Source: an uncultured Lachnospiraceae bacterium
Lineage (GTDB): Bacteria > Bacillota > Clostridia > Lachnospirales > Lachnospiraceae
DNA length: 64,000 nt
Assembly: GCA_910576815.1 (NCBI GenBank)
Contig: CAJTKA010000006.1
Location: forward strand, 1-64,000
Direction of reading: 5' to 3'
How positions within the stretch are numbered: the first letter of the stretch is position 1; each line of letters starts with the position of its first letter. This document shows, piece after piece, positions 1 through 7,630 of this stretch. The notes under the pieces are model-generated. The model had not been told where the DNA came from and did no database searches. It saw nothing but the letters and a program-made list of their open reading frames with translations. The position numbers and the translations under genes are program-made.

Positions 1-209
1 TAAATCTCCTGTCCTTCCATATCCTTCCTGCCAATTTGAAACATGATACAGCCGGTGCCCATTCGGATCATACCCTCCCATCTCATATCCTTCAGATCAA
101 TTCCGAACACTACCCCATCCCGGTTGAGCAGATAACGGAAAGTATTCTCTGTTACATCCTCCGGCATGAGCATTTTGCAATCCTGCCATACCCTGAATTT
201 ATTCCTCAT
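1..209 (-). CDS. YopX-like phage protein, 3' end outside window
   Basis: The frame opens with ATG at 209, nine bases after a GGAGG ribosome site, and runs off the left edge after 69 codons. The N-terminus MRNKFRVWQD and the later stretch QIGRKDMEGQEI match the layout of phage YopX proteins, which usually read IKFRAWD followed by GLKDKNGKEIYEGD. The family is common in Firmicutes prophages and its molecular role is not established. It is the most downstream visible gene of the leftward early operon. The frame is too short at the edge to judge whether it is intact. Confidence 0.65.
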   Translation of the reverse strand, partial: MRNKFRVWQDCKMLMPEDVTENTFRYLLNRDGVVFGIDLKDMRWEGMIRMGTGCIMFQIGRKDMEGQEI

Positions 210-217
210 ACTGCCTC

Positions 218-958
218 CTATCTGTAAAAATTGTGATTCCCTACTGTTTTTATGTACTCCAAATTTTCAGAGTGCCAGGTTTCCTCCCCGTTGTATATCG
301 CTTCAAAATATAGGGCTCCCTCACTCTCATCCCATTCGTCAATGAGTACCATATTCAGGGCGGCCCAACACTCTGCATCCGGCTCCACCCGTTCAAACCG
401 GCCATTTTCAACCGGTGTAAACTGTCCATCCTCAAAGATTACCCCCTCTATGGTGTCAGGGAAGGCGCTGCTCTCTTTTCTATTCAGCACCACCCTGATC
501 ACCATGGCCTTCCCTTCTATGCTCTCCCCCTCTGCCTCTGCCATTGCAATGCGGGCCAAAAGGTACTCATTGTAAGAATTGCCGGCTCCTGATCGGATTT
601 CCTGAATAGGCTCCTGCTGCACCCTCTCAGGCTCCGTGGCCTTATGCGGGAGCTCCCCGGCCTCCGTTTCCTGCTGCATCTCCTTTGGTGCCTCCACCGG
701 CTCCTCTATGGCCAGTATTTTGCATATTATGGCCGCCAATACCAGGATAGCCGCCAATATTACTGCTGCCCTCCTGGCTGCTCTCAGCCTCCTCTTTCGG
801 ATTCTCCTCTTTTTCTTCGCATATGCTACACGCAAAGAACGGCTCCCGGCTTCCCTTGATAAGATAGCCCTTGCATTTCCCGTTTGCGTCCTTCTCTGCC
901 TTCCTGCACTCCTCTCCCAGGAGAGGATCCCCTGGTTTTGGATCGGGTAACTTCTCAT
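218..958 (-). CDS. SleB-type cell wall hydrolase with N-terminal membrane anchor
   Basis: The last 115 residues carry the hydrolase_2 (SleB) signature: ARIAMAEAEGES, then VIRVVLNR, then EGVIF-DGQFTPV, ending with the typical HNFYR. These enzymes are putative peptidoglycan lytic transglycosylases or amidases. A basic segment followed by about 20 hydrophobic residues (roughly 64 to 84) predicts an N-terminal membrane anchor, then a charged linker. The frame is open from ATG 958, but the first 40 residues look non-coding and overlap a better cysteine-rich frame. A TTG at 835, just before the basic segment, is a plausible true start and would give about 205 residues. In this element it may serve cell entry or exit. 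Confidence 0.75.
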   Translation of the reverse strand: MRSYPIQNQGILSWERSAGRQRRTQTGNARAILSREAGSRSLRVAYAKKKRRIRKRRLRAARRAAVILAAILVLAAIICKILAIEEPVEAPKEMQQETEAGELPHKATEPERVQQEPIQEIRSGAGNSYNEYLLARIAMAEAEGESIEGKAMVIRVVLNRKESSAFPDTIEGVIFEDGQFTPVENGRFERVEPDAECWAALNMVLIDEWDESEGALYFEAIYNGEETWHSENLEYIKTVGNHNFYR

Positions 959-983
959 TGCAAATCCCCTCCAATGCTTTCAT
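642..983 (-). CDS. Small cysteine-rich protein overlapping the SleB gene
   Basis: ATG 983 follows a GAAGGGGG ribosome site. The first 70 residues hold spaced cysteines (EEC, GKC, ACSIC) typical of a small metal-binding protein, followed by a Glu/Lys-rich stretch. The last 45 residues are glycine-rich and read the SleB membrane segment in another frame, so they are probably a non-functional tail. The coding signal therefore appears to switch frame near position 800. Possible explanations are a true overlapping pair or an old frameshift that separated two genes. Function unknown. Confidence 0.45.
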   Translation of the reverse strand: MKALEGICNEKLPDPKPGDPLLGEECRKAEKDANGKCKGYLIKGSREPFFACSICEEKEENPKEEAESSQEGSSNIGGYPGIGGHNMQNTGHRGAGGGTKGDAAGNGGRGAPA

Positions 984-1185
984 TACTGCTGCCCCCTTCA
1001 AATTTTGTGAGCTCCATCTCCTGCTTCTCCTCGTTAAACCGGATGCTCAGGAAGGTTTTGCATTGCAGGCAGCGCCCGGCCCCCTGATTGATCCCCATTT
1101 CCATGAATACGCTTTTGCAGATCCACAGCTCCCTCCCGCATTCCGGGCATATTCCTTTGTATCTCGGTCTTTTGTCCTGCTCCAC
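955..1185 (-). CDS. Small zinc-ribbon protein
   Basis: A GTG at 1185 follows an excellent AAGGAGG ribosome site and gives 76 residues. The longer open frame upstream overlaps the preceding gene and looks like shadow. The protein has one CPECG knuckle near residue 14 and a second CLQC about 28 residues later, the layout of a small zinc ribbon. It belongs to the leftward early operon of the element. Such proteins in phages are often regulators or nucleic-acid binders, but nothing more specific can be said. Confidence 0.7.
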   Translation of the reverse strand: MEQDKRPRYKGICPECGRELWICKSVFMEMGINQGAGRCLQCKTFLSIRFNEEKQEMELTKFEGGSSNESIGGDLQ

Positions 1186-1199
1186 TTTGTTCCTCCTTC

Positions 1200-1754
1200 T
1201 CAGCAATTCACTATTGCCTCGGCGGCGCTCCTGGCTGCCTCCTGAGTGTTCCACTTCAGCTCCGTGCCATTTCTCACTTGCATATCACCTATATAGGCAT
1301 ACCAATGGCACCCGCCCTCAAACCTCCTCACCCTTATATCTTCTCTTTTGAAGTCCGGGAAGATCAGCTCTTTCCTCCTGCAAAATTGCACATAATCCAC
1401 TGATAAGGTGCTCCCTCCCACTGGATTTATATAAACTGCACCGCTTTCCCTTATGTCTTTGAGCTGCTTCATGCCGATCTCCATATTCAGGGCCCGGATC
1501 CCGTCTAAAAAGGTTCCTTCAATGTTTTGGGCCTGCATGATCGCCGCCTGCATGAGCATAAAATCCCGGTTTCTTTCCATACTGGCCTTGATCCGCTCTT
1601 CCAGGCTCATATTCTCCGGCCTTTTCCCGTCCTTGTACATTCTTATTGCTCCCTCATACCTCTGCCCATCGGTTCTCTTGTGGTACTCCGTGAGTTGCTC
1701 AACATCCGTTATCTTCAGCCACCAACTTCCATCGTATACAAAAAGCCACTCCAT
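1200..1754 (-). CDS. Hypothetical phage protein
   Basis: The chosen ATG at 1754 lies about seven bases after GGAGGAG and gives 184 residues beginning MEWLFVYDGSWW. No family is recognised. It is a soluble protein with a tryptophan-rich N-terminus, a central Met/Ala-rich helical stretch (MLMQAAIMQAQ) and a basic C-terminal part. Its ribosome site overlaps the end of the small upstream gene, so the two are probably translated together. Confidence 0.65.
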   Translation of the reverse strand: MEWLFVYDGSWWLKITDVEQLTEYHKRTDGQRYEGAIRMYKDGKRPENMSLEERIKASMERNRDFMLMQAAIMQAQNIEGTFLDGIRALNMEIGMKQLKDIRESGAVYINPVGGSTLSVDYVQFCRRKELIFPDFKREDIRVRRFEGGCHWYAYIGDMQVRNGTELKWNTQEAARSAAEAIVNC

Positions 1755-1767
1755 TGAAAAACTCCTC

Positions 1768-1935
1768 CTAATCCTCAAATTCTATGGGCTCATTTCCACA
1801 TATCTCCATTAGCTGCTCTTTTGTTGGCAGGCAGCCGCTCAGCATTTCTATTTCTAAAATCATGGTTTTCTGTATTGCCCGGTTTTCGTATTTGCATATT
1901 ATTTCCTTTGCCGCATCTGCACTGATCAGCCGCAT
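1768..1935 (-). CDS. Small hypothetical phage protein (55 residues)
   Basis: The frame starts at ATG 1935 after an AAAGGAGG ribosome site and ends with TAG at 1768 inside the ribosome site of the next gene. The peptide begins MRLISADAAKEI and is mostly helical with two cysteines. The strong ribosome site, tight spacing and the lack of a better frame in this interval support it. The larger frame at 1790 to 1993 on the same strand is a shadow. No known family. Confidence 0.65.
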   Translation of the reverse strand: MRLISADAAKEIICKYENRAIQKTMILEIEMLSGCLPTKEQLMEICGNEPIEFED

Positions 1936-2014
1936 TGTGAGCCTCCTTTCTGAAAATTCGCTTGCTTATCCCCTTATAGCCCCACCGCCGCAATGGCGGC
2001 GGGATTGATATTGA

Positions 2015-2638
2015 TTATTTTTTGATACTGAAGCAGACGGGCACCCGCAGAGCGTTGGTGCAACCGCCGTTGTAGGCAATGCCGTAGTAGTAGACATTGC
2101 AGGCATAGGTAGAATTGCCCGCACACACGGAGAGCAGCCACCAGGGGGCCCTCTCTCCATCCTGGTCAAACTTCACCCGGTTCCTGGGATCCTTGAAGAG
2201 TTCAAACTGCTGCCCCTCCTCCACTTCAGAGGCCCAACTATCGCCAAATACTTCAAATTCAGACGGGAGCCACAGCTTCAGCATGAAGCGCTCCTCTTTC
2301 CCTTCCACAATCTGAAGGCACTCCCTCTCACTGATCACCGCCTTCAGCTCCTCAGGCAGGATCTCCCACACTCCCTCATTCAGATACCGGCATAAATCCG
2401 ATTCTTTAAAGCCTCCGGTGTTTCTCCCGTTCCCATTCCACACCACACGCTCAGCCAGGAGATCCTTGCTTACAAATTTCACCTCTTCCTCTGTAATATC
2501 TGCCACCACATACACCATTTTCTGCCCGGTGAGCAGATTGTCAGAGATTTCATCCCCTACCTTCAAGCCGCCTGCTGCCACCAGTTCCTTCACTTGGGCC
2601 CAACTTGCATCCTCTGTCCTTTTCCTTGTGATTTCCAT
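2015..2638 (-). CDS. DUF6273-type phage protein
   Basis: ATG 2638 follows AAGGAGGATAAG and gives 207 residues. The C-terminal half shows APWWLLSVCAGN, then an aromatic and glycine-rich stretch, then ALRVPVCFS, which matches the pattern of DUF6273 domains (WLRSP, then GVRPAL). That fold is common in Clostridia phages and in secreted proteins and has a variable, lectin-like surface. Role unknown. The start in the longest frame would add 38 residues overlapping the upstream gene and is not supported by a ribosome site. Confidence 0.7.
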   Translation of the reverse strand: MEITRKRTEDASWAQVKELVAAGGLKVGDEISDNLLTGQKMVYVVADITEEEVKFVSKDLLAERVVWNGNGRNTGGFKESDLCRYLNEGVWEILPEELKAVISERECLQIVEGKEERFMLKLWLPSEFEVFGDSWASEVEEGQQFELFKDPRNRVKFDQDGERAPWWLLSVCAGNSTYACNVYYYGIAYNGGCTNALRVPVCFSIKK

Positions 2639-2669
2639 ATGTTTCTTATCCTCCTTATATTTTCTCAGG

Positions 2670-2984
2670 CTATTGGCCGCCTGCTGCCTTCTGTAATTCT
2701 TCCAGGGTTTTCTCTGCTTCCTTATCCTCTGCCCCTGCTGCCACAAGCGCAATATGGATCGCCCTCAGCTTTGCCTCTCCAATCCCTTTTATTTTCCGTA
2801 TTTCTTCCAGTGCCGTGGGGAGATTGAAGGAAGGAGCCGCCTGCTTCCGCCCGGCCTCATATCCTGCTGTATATCCCCGCTCATAATATCCTGAGATATG
2901 CAGATCCATGGAATTGCGATCCATTTTCCGGATCCGATCATATTCTTTCCGGTTGATTTCAACCGCCTTCTTTCTCTTGGCCAT
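2670..2984 (-). CDS. Small helix-hairpin-helix protein
   Basis: ATG 2984, after AGGAGGAGCGGG, gives 104 residues that start with a basic stretch MAKRKKAVEI. The C-terminal third contains IRKIKGIGEAKLRAI, a recognisable helix-hairpin-helix DNA-binding motif with the central GIG turn. An aromatic repeat (GYYERGYTAGYEAGRK) lies before it. Its gene start overlaps the methyltransferase stop region, suggesting coupled expression. It may be a DNA-binding accessory factor of replication or modification; this is inference. Confidence 0.6.
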   Translation of the reverse strand: MAKRKKAVEINRKEYDRIRKMDRNSMDLHISGYYERGYTAGYEAGRKQAAPSFNLPTALEEIRKIKGIGEAKLRAIHIALVAAGAEDKEAEKTLEELQKAAGGQ

Positions 2985-2994
2985 CCCGCTCCTC

Positions 2995-4365
2995 CTATGC
3001 AAATTTTATTTGCTCTCCGCTACAATCGATCCTCATGTGAGGCACCCGCTCCCCTACTTTCAAATATCCACAGTTTGCTTCTACCAATTTCTGAGCCATA
3101 ATGGGCACCACGCTATTACCGATTCTTGCCACCTGCTCCTTCACCGGATAACGCTTGAAATTTATATCCCGGTCAATGATATAATCAGGCGGGAAGCCCT
3201 GCATGATCTTCAGCTCCTCCGGCTTCAGCATTCTCAAAAAAATATCATTCAGGATGTACTTCTCACCATTCAGCTCCACAATAGCGCTCACCAGTCCGAA
3301 ACGATCCTTTGTTGTGATTGTTCCCAATGGGCTGCTCAATGTCTGCCCGCACCCTGCCCCATAATATTTGATTAAAAATGCCGTTATCAGGCCAAAATGC
3401 CCCGGTGAGGTTGTGATCGTGTGAAGCGGCTCATTGCACCCCTGCCCGATCCCTGATTTATAGAATTTTGTTACAAATGCCGTTACCAGGCCATACCGGT
3501 TGCTTGTGTCAATGGTTTTTATTGGCTCTTTGAGCGTCTGCCCCCTTGCATCCCCTTCTTTCTGCTCTCCGTGGTATTGAATCAGAAAGGCATAGGCTTC
3601 ACTGTTTTTCACCTCATAGGGATGCGGGTTATTCACCACATACTTCAGGAAGCCATTGGCGATCCGTTTCATTGTTGCCTCCGCAAGCGGTTTTTTCCGG
3701 TCAAATATGCTGTTTCCTAAATCCGACCAGTCAATATATTTTCCGCACTCCTCCCACGGCTTCAAGCCTCCTGCTGCCGCTTTGTCATGTGTTGGCTCCG
3801 GCCAAATTATTTCCCGGCCATCTCTTCTGAAAATTGCATACCATCGCCGCCTGGTTGTAGGTGCTCCATAATCTGCCGCCACCAGTTCCCTGCTGTCAAA
3901 CTCATACCCCAACCCCTTCATGGCATTTATAAATTTTTGGTAGTCCTCACCTTCCCGCTCCTTTATTGGGCGGCCATTGTCATCCAGTGGCCCCCACTTC
4001 TGAATCTCTTCCACGTTCTCCATGATAACCACATCCGGCTTGATCGCTTTTGCGTGTTTATATACTGCCCATGGCAGAATCCTCAGCCCTTTTTTGCGTG
4101 GTTGTGATCCCTTTGCCTTACTATGGCTTGTGCAATCCGGGCTTGCCCACATGAGAGAAACATGCCGGCCATTTACATACTTTTGCAGATTTACCTTGAA
4201 AATATCCTCTGTCAGGTGTGTGGTAGTTGGATGGTTTACGGTGTGCATCCGGATCGCCTCCGGATCGTGGTTTATTGCTATATCCACCGTTCTGCCCAAT
4301 GCCATCTCAATTCCAACGCTTGCACCACCACCGCCTGCAAAGGCATCAACTAACAGATCTCTCAT
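2995..4365 (-). CDS. DNA (cytosine-5)-methyltransferase
   Basis: The 456-residue protein starts at ATG 4365, where the frame begins MRDLLVDAF directly in motif I (DAFAGGGG). Other C5-methyltransferase motifs follow in order: SPDCTSHS with the catalytic cysteine, ENVEE, TTRRRWYAIF, and GNSVVP at the C-terminus. The target recognition region between has repeated GLVTAF-like and GLITAF-like segments (TVTSPGHFG type). It overlaps the upstream MT-A70 gene by 20 bases. No restriction gene is next to it, so it is probably an orphan phage enzyme protecting the element or altering host marks. Confidence 0.9.
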   Translation of the reverse strand: MRDLLVDAFAGGGGASVGIEMALGRTVDIAINHDPEAIRMHTVNHPTTTHLTEDIFKVNLQKYVNGRHVSLMWASPDCTSHSKAKGSQPRKKGLRILPWAVYKHAKAIKPDVVIMENVEEIQKWGPLDDNGRPIKEREGEDYQKFINAMKGLGYEFDSRELVAADYGAPTTRRRWYAIFRRDGREIIWPEPTHDKAAAGGLKPWEECGKYIDWSDLGNSIFDRKKPLAEATMKRIANGFLKYVVNNPHPYEVKNSEAYAFLIQYHGEQKEGDARGQTLKEPIKTIDTSNRYGLVTAFVTKFYKSGIGQGCNEPLHTITTSPGHFGLITAFLIKYYGAGCGQTLSSPLGTITTKDRFGLVSAIVELNGEKYILNDIFLRMLKPEELKIMQGFPPDYIIDRDINFKRYPVKEQVARIGNSVVPIMAQKLVEANCGYLKVGERVPHMRIDCSGEQIKFA

Positions 4366-4930
4366 TCTTCTCACCGTCCAATTTTCCAACTTCATTCCCC
4401 CAACAATCCCAACCTTCAGAATGCTGCCGGGCAAAAAGTTCTATGTAATTCAGATCGCCTCCCATAAGCTCCCGGATCTTATCCCGTACCACTTCCGGCT
4501 TCTGAGAGTGTGCCTTCACTGATTCCTCTATAATTTGACTTACGCTATTGCTTTTCCTGCTTGGCTTCCCTCTTACACCTATAAAGCAAGCCTCTGTATT
4601 TCCTCTAGCCCACCGGCCCAGGCCAAAAAATTTCCCTTTTCCGCTCTTGTTTAACTTTATCCACTGGAAGCCTATGGTTTTATACTTAAATCCCCATGCC
4701 TCCATGAGCTCAATGCCTTCCTTCAGCATTGGATATGTGATCCACATGAAAATAACACAATCCTTTGCCGCCAACTCCTTCACCGGTAAATCCTTTATAT
4801 CCTGAATTTTCATGGTGTCATAATGGAGAGCACATGCTCCATTGCATTTCTTATCCTGGTATCTCCACGGCGGATCCGCATAAATCACATCATACTTTTT
4901 CACCGGGGAGAAAATATCTATTTCAGCCAT
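4346..4930 (-). CDS. MT-A70 family adenine methyltransferase
   Basis: The protein has 194 residues. The catalytic DPPW motif appears near residue 19 (IYADPPWRY), with CVIFMWITYP and WIKLNKSGK later and HSQKPE near the C-terminus, all landmarks of the MT-A70 class. These enzymes methylate adenine N6 in DNA in bacterial phages. It is translationally coupled to the cytosine methyltransferase downstream. As with its partner, no cognate endonuclease is visible, so self-protection is the likely role. Confidence 0.9.
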   Translation of the reverse strand: MAEIDIFSPVKKYDVIYADPPWRYQDKKCNGACALHYDTMKIQDIKDLPVKELAAKDCVIFMWITYPMLKEGIELMEAWGFKYKTIGFQWIKLNKSGKGKFFGLGRWARGNTEACFIGVRGKPSRKSNSVSQIIEESVKAHSQKPEVVRDKIRELMGGDLNYIELFARQHSEGWDCWGNEVGKLDGEKNERSVS

Positions 4931-4945
4931 TCCTTCACTCTCCTC

Positions 4946-5218
4946 CTATCTGAGCCAGGTTTCCACAATCACCGGATCCTCACCCTCTGCCGGTGTGAGC
5001 CGTATTGTAAAGCCTGCTGCCTTAATGTCTTTTCTTATCTCCTGAAGCGTTTCTCTCTTAATGAGTGTATTTGTTGGCAGATTCCTGGCCCCTTCCCACA
5101 CCCTTGCCACATAGGCATCCGGGTAATCTTTTGGGTGCTTATATACCGGTATTATCGGGAATATCAGATCCGAAAAATCCACCTGCCTCATGCTCTCCAT
5201 GAGCTTCTCCTGCTGCAT
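4946..5218 (-). CDS. Hypothetical phage protein (up to 90 residues)
   Basis: The frame encodes a small acidic and basic mixed protein with the striking stretch HPKDYPDAYVARVWE, a pattern seen repeatedly in small phage early proteins of Clostridia, but no named family is recognised. Starts at 5218, 5200 and 5191 are all possible; the last two have a GGAG upstream. It overlaps the end of the HNH-like gene by up to 80 bases in another frame, so the shorter starts may be right. Confidence 0.6.
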   Translation of the reverse strand: MQQEKLMESMRQVDFSDLIFPIIPVYKHPKDYPDAYVARVWEGARNLPTNTLIKRETLQEIRKDIKAAGFTIRLTPAEGEDPVIVETWLR

Positions 5219-5561
5219 TCTCTTCCTCCTCTAAATAGTTCTTTTCAAATTCCTGCATCCACTTCTCATGCCCATACTTTGCTTCAAAGGCTCTTTGTGC
5301 AATCTGCTTCAGCCTCCGATCCACCTCTGCATTATTGTGTGGAGCCTCCGGCCCGTTCTCATGGTGCCGCTCAGCGCACATATAGCCCCACAGCCCATAG
5401 TGCTCTGCTTTCTTCCTGAAGGCACCGAACCGGCCATATATAAAATGGTGCTTATGCAGGCCGGTATGCTTCAGCTCTCCATAATATCCACGCTTCTCAG
5501 CTTCCTCCCTGCACAGAAAGCACTCCCTGATCCGGGTGTCCTGAATGATACTTTTAGCCAT
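5139..5561 (-). CDS. Putative HNH-like / metal-binding phage protein
   Basis: The 140-residue protein has CFLC near residue 14, then KHHFIYGRFG near residue 37 and CAERHH near residue 63. Paired cysteines followed by a His-His and a C-x3-HH group resemble a zinc-supported HNH or beta-beta-alpha-metal fold, as found in phage recombination-associated proteins. The C-terminal 45 residues are acidic and partly overlap the next gene. The order with methyltransferases and a single-copy early operon suits a DNA-processing role, but catalysis is not shown. Confidence 0.55.
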   Translation of the reverse strand: MAKSIIQDTRIRECFLCREEAEKRGYYGELKHTGLHKHHFIYGRFGAFRKKAEHYGLWGYMCAERHHENGPEAPHNNAEVDRRLKQIAQRAFEAKYGHEKWMQEFEKNYLEEEENAAGEAHGEHEAGGFFGSDIPDNTGI

Positions 5562-6069
5562 TGAGCACCTCCCTGAGTTCCTTCACAATCTCCTGCTCCT
5601 CATATAGCGCCTGATCCTCTGAATAAATCACCGCCATATTTGCTATGGTTATTGGGATCCCCCACTCCTTAGCCTTCAGGATCTCTCCTTTCATTCCTTC
5701 AGAAATGTTGGTGAAAATCCTCAGCTCCATGCAATCCCTCAGGAGCTCCAATCCGATCCTCATGCCTGCTGCCCTTTGTGACTTCACATCATCGTTGAGT
5801 ACCTGGGAATAAAACAAATGAGGGCAGATCGGGATCTTCCCCTCCTCGATCACCATCATGCAAAAGAATTTTGCAAGCTCCAAATTTGTGGCCTTCTCTC
5901 CCCTGCTGCCATATTGTGAGCACACATAAACTCTTTCCATGCTCTCCTCTTTTTCCAGTTCCCTGAGCTTCTCCTCTGCCTCATGGGCGCTCATATTGTA
6001 CTTTGGCCCTCTCAGCTTCAGGAGCTCCTCAGCCGCCTGCCCCATCTCTCTCATGTTTTTCTCTGTCAA
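5554..6069 (-). CDS. DUF4406-like (nucleoside deoxyribosyltransferase fold) phage protein
   Basis: A TTG start at 6069 sits seven bases after AAGGAGGAAAG. From residue 44 the sequence MERVYVCSQYGSRG, then NLELAKFFC and ICPHLFYSQ, follows the pattern of DUF4406/DUF7768 proteins, which share the fold of nucleoside 2-deoxyribosyltransferases. The first 43 residues form a charged helix. A shorter start at MERVYV (near 5940) is the alternative. A nucleotide-salvage or nucleotide-sensing role is possible but unproven. Confidence 0.6.
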   Translation of the reverse strand: MTEKNMREMGQAAEELLKLRGPKYNMSAHEAEEKLRELEKEESMERVYVCSQYGSRGEKATNLELAKFFCMMVIEEGKIPICPHLFYSQVLNDDVKSQRAAGMRIGLELLRDCMELRIFTNISEGMKGEILKAKEWGIPITIANMAVIYSEDQALYEEQEIVKELREVLNG

Positions 6070-6084
6070 TTTCTTTCCTCCTTC

Positions 6085-6345
6085 CTACCAACACGGCCTA
6101 ACCGTGTATGGATCCATAAAATCTAATTCTTCCGGATCTGCATAGGCAATTTGTACCCTGATACCGTCCCGCACACATTCCACTATTGAATGCACCTCTG
6201 TAATACTCCGGTAATTTTCAGCAATAGCATCCATCACCGCATCTGTTACTGCCTCCACCGCCTTCTCAACCTCTTCCCTGGTTCCCTTCACATTCTCCTG
6301 CATTGCCTTCCTGATTGTTTCTCTCATGGTTCTGTATTCTTCCAA
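6085..6345 (-). CDS. Small hypothetical phage protein (86 residues)
   Basis: A TTG at 6345 has an AAGGAG about eight bases upstream; the first ATG is seven codons later. The protein is a helical, charged polypeptide (GTREEVEKAVEAVTDAV) with a short C-terminal beta-like part. It overlaps the RNase H-fold gene upstream by 22 bases, indicating coupled translation. No family recognised. Confidence 0.55.
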   Translation of the reverse strand: MEEYRTMRETIRKAMQENVKGTREEVEKAVEAVTDAVMDAIAENYRSITEVHSIVECVRDGIRVQIAYADPEELDFMDPYTVRPCW

Positions 6346-6776
6346 CTCTCCAACTCCTTCCTGAGGTCTGATTGCATTATGTTCTCATATTCGTGGTGAT
6401 CGTCCTTCAGGGTGTAGGTGTGCCTCTTCCCCTTCTCGATCAGCATTTTCCACAGCTCAGCATTTTTCACCGGCTTCCCTTTTGCATTGATCCACCCGCT
6501 CTCCTGCCACTCCTTTGGCCACTCCTGCTGCATGGAGATCAAAATGTGGCTGCACTTGGTAAATACCAGGGCTCTGCATGGTTTTTTCAGAATGTGAAAA
6601 GCGTTTATCATGGCCATAAGGCTCCCCTGGGTTTCTGTACCCTCTTTCACATGCACAAAGCCCTGCCGGGTATCCAGGCGATCACCCCGTTTGCACTCCA
6701 CCAACCACATGGCCACCCCATCCCTCCTGGCCGGGCCTCTCCATGTGCTCTCAATGAATATGCTCACCTCATGCAT
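6324..6776 (-). CDS. RNase H-fold protein lacking most catalytic residues
   Basis: ATG 6776 follows GGAGGTGATTCAGAGG and gives 150 residues. The stretch from residue 78 (HILISMQQEW, ESGWINAKGKPVKN, AELWKMLI) aligns closely with E. coli RNase HI around QYVRQGITQW, KPVKNVDLW. Aligning the rest by eye, the four acidic catalytic positions read Glu9 for Asp10, Ser52 for Glu48, Cys75 for Asp70, and no clear Asp134. The fold is therefore present but the two-metal active site is not. The gene overlaps the HUH replication gene by eight bases, suggesting that it works with the replication protein, perhaps by binding RNA-DNA hybrids. Confidence 0.7.
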   Translation of the reverse strand: MHEVSIFIESTWRGPARRDGVAMWLVECKRGDRLDTRQGFVHVKEGTETQGSLMAMINAFHILKKPCRALVFTKCSHILISMQQEWPKEWQESGWINAKGKPVKNAELWKMLIEKGKRHTYTLKDDHHEYENIMQSDLRKELESWKNTEP

Positions 6777-7524
6777 CCTCTGAATCACCTCCTGGATCAA
6801 TCTTTTTCATTGTGTAATGTTGATATGGGAGCCCCGTCACCGGGTTTTCACCATTTACCACAGAATCCTTCACAATGTACCAACCTTTTTCCGGCTTCGG
6901 TTCCTTCCTCCACCTCCTGCTATGGATCACCTCTTTTTTGGGTTCAGGTATGATCAGATTTCTGCTCCTGGAATAAGAGCAGCCCTCCTCCTCTTCCTTG
7001 GTTTCTTTCTTCACTATGTACTCAGCAAGATCCTCAAACTCCCCATCCTCATACAGCGGATGGAAGCTCTTTGAGCCATATTGCCAAAACTTCAGCACCA
7101 GTTTTTTGGTATTCAAATTCTGATCCGCTATATCCTCAATGATCAGGTGGTGATGACAAGCTCCCTGCTTCCCTCTCTCCGTGACTGCTATCCACTTGAA
7201 TGGGATCCCTGCCTTCTTAAATGCCTTCCTCATATCAGACAAGAATTTTCTCAGTTGCTTCTTTGCCTCTTTGAAAGATCCCGGCCTCAGCTCTTTCTTA
7301 TAGCTCAGGATCAAATGCCAATCACCCTCATGGAAGTTGGCAAGGATGATCCTCTGCACTTTCTTCTCCCGGTTCCTTTGGTTCTGCCTTTCTATGTCCT
7401 CAGGTGTCCTCTTCTGTTTCGGCCCCCTCTTTACTCCTGGGGCCCCATAATTACCGGGATAGTATTTTTCAATCTGCTTCACCCATCCCAGGTCATATAT
7501 TTTTTTCCAATACAAACCGTACAT
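6769..7524 (-). CDS. HUH-type rolling-circle replication protein
   Basis: The roughly 252-residue protein carries the three Rep motifs: WHLILSYKK (motif 1), GACHHHLIIED with the His-hydrophobic-His group (motif 2), and LAEYIVKKETK with the candidate nucleophile Tyr (motif 3). A basic, Arg/Lys/Gln-rich N-terminal region precedes them. This matches replication-associated proteins of the ORF2/G2P class that nick a hairpin origin and start rolling-circle replication. Start is ambiguous: ATG 7524 (next to GGGGGTG), ATG 7533 or TTG 7551. A perfect hairpin and an opposite-strand RNA unit lie directly upstream. It overlaps the RNase H-fold gene. Confidence 0.8.
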   Translation of the reverse strand: MYGLYWKKIYDLGWVKQIEKYYPGNYGAPGVKRGPKQKRTPEDIERQNQRNREKKVQRIILANFHEGDWHLILSYKKELRPGSFKEAKKQLRKFLSDMRKAFKKAGIPFKWIAVTERGKQGACHHHLIIEDIADQNLNTKKLVLKFWQYGSKSFHPLYEDGEFEDLAEYIVKKETKEEEEGCSYSRSRNLIIPEPKKEVIHSRRWRKEPKPEKGWYIVKDSVVNGENPVTGLPYQHYTMKKIDPGGDSEDA

Positions 7525-7557
7525 CACCCCCATCTTTAATATCTTGATCAAGTGTTT

Positions 7558-7579
7558 AACAAGGCAGAAATGCCTTGTT
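7558..7579. other. Perfect 9-bp hairpin upstream of the HUH gene, candidate nick origin
   Basis: AACAAGGCA and TGCCTTGTT flank a four-base loop (GAAA on +, TTTC on -). It lies 7 to 35 bases upstream of the possible Rep starts. HUH Rep proteins of this class usually nick in or beside such a hairpin, so it is a candidate double-strand origin. There is no U-tract after the stem in the direction of the Rep mRNA, which argues against a simple terminator. Nicking has not been shown. Confidence 0.5.
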
Positions 7580-7595
7580 TTCAGCGCCTTCTCAC

Positions 7596-7624
7596 TTGAC
7601 TTGGATGCCCAAAAGTGATATACT
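7596..7624 (+). promoter_or_regulatory. Near-consensus promoter for an opposite-strand RNA
   Basis: TTGACT at 7596 to 7601 and TATACT at 7619 to 7624 are separated by exactly 17 bases, with TG one base before the -10. It points rightward, against every gene in this part of the element, and leads into a 66-base stretch ending in a terminator. Confidence 0.7.
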
Positions 7625-7630
7625 GTTTTT

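Noticed and set aside
1790..1993. 67-codon frame on the minus strand
   Set aside because: Another frame with a strong ribosome site (1768 to 1935) fits better and gives a sensible peptide.
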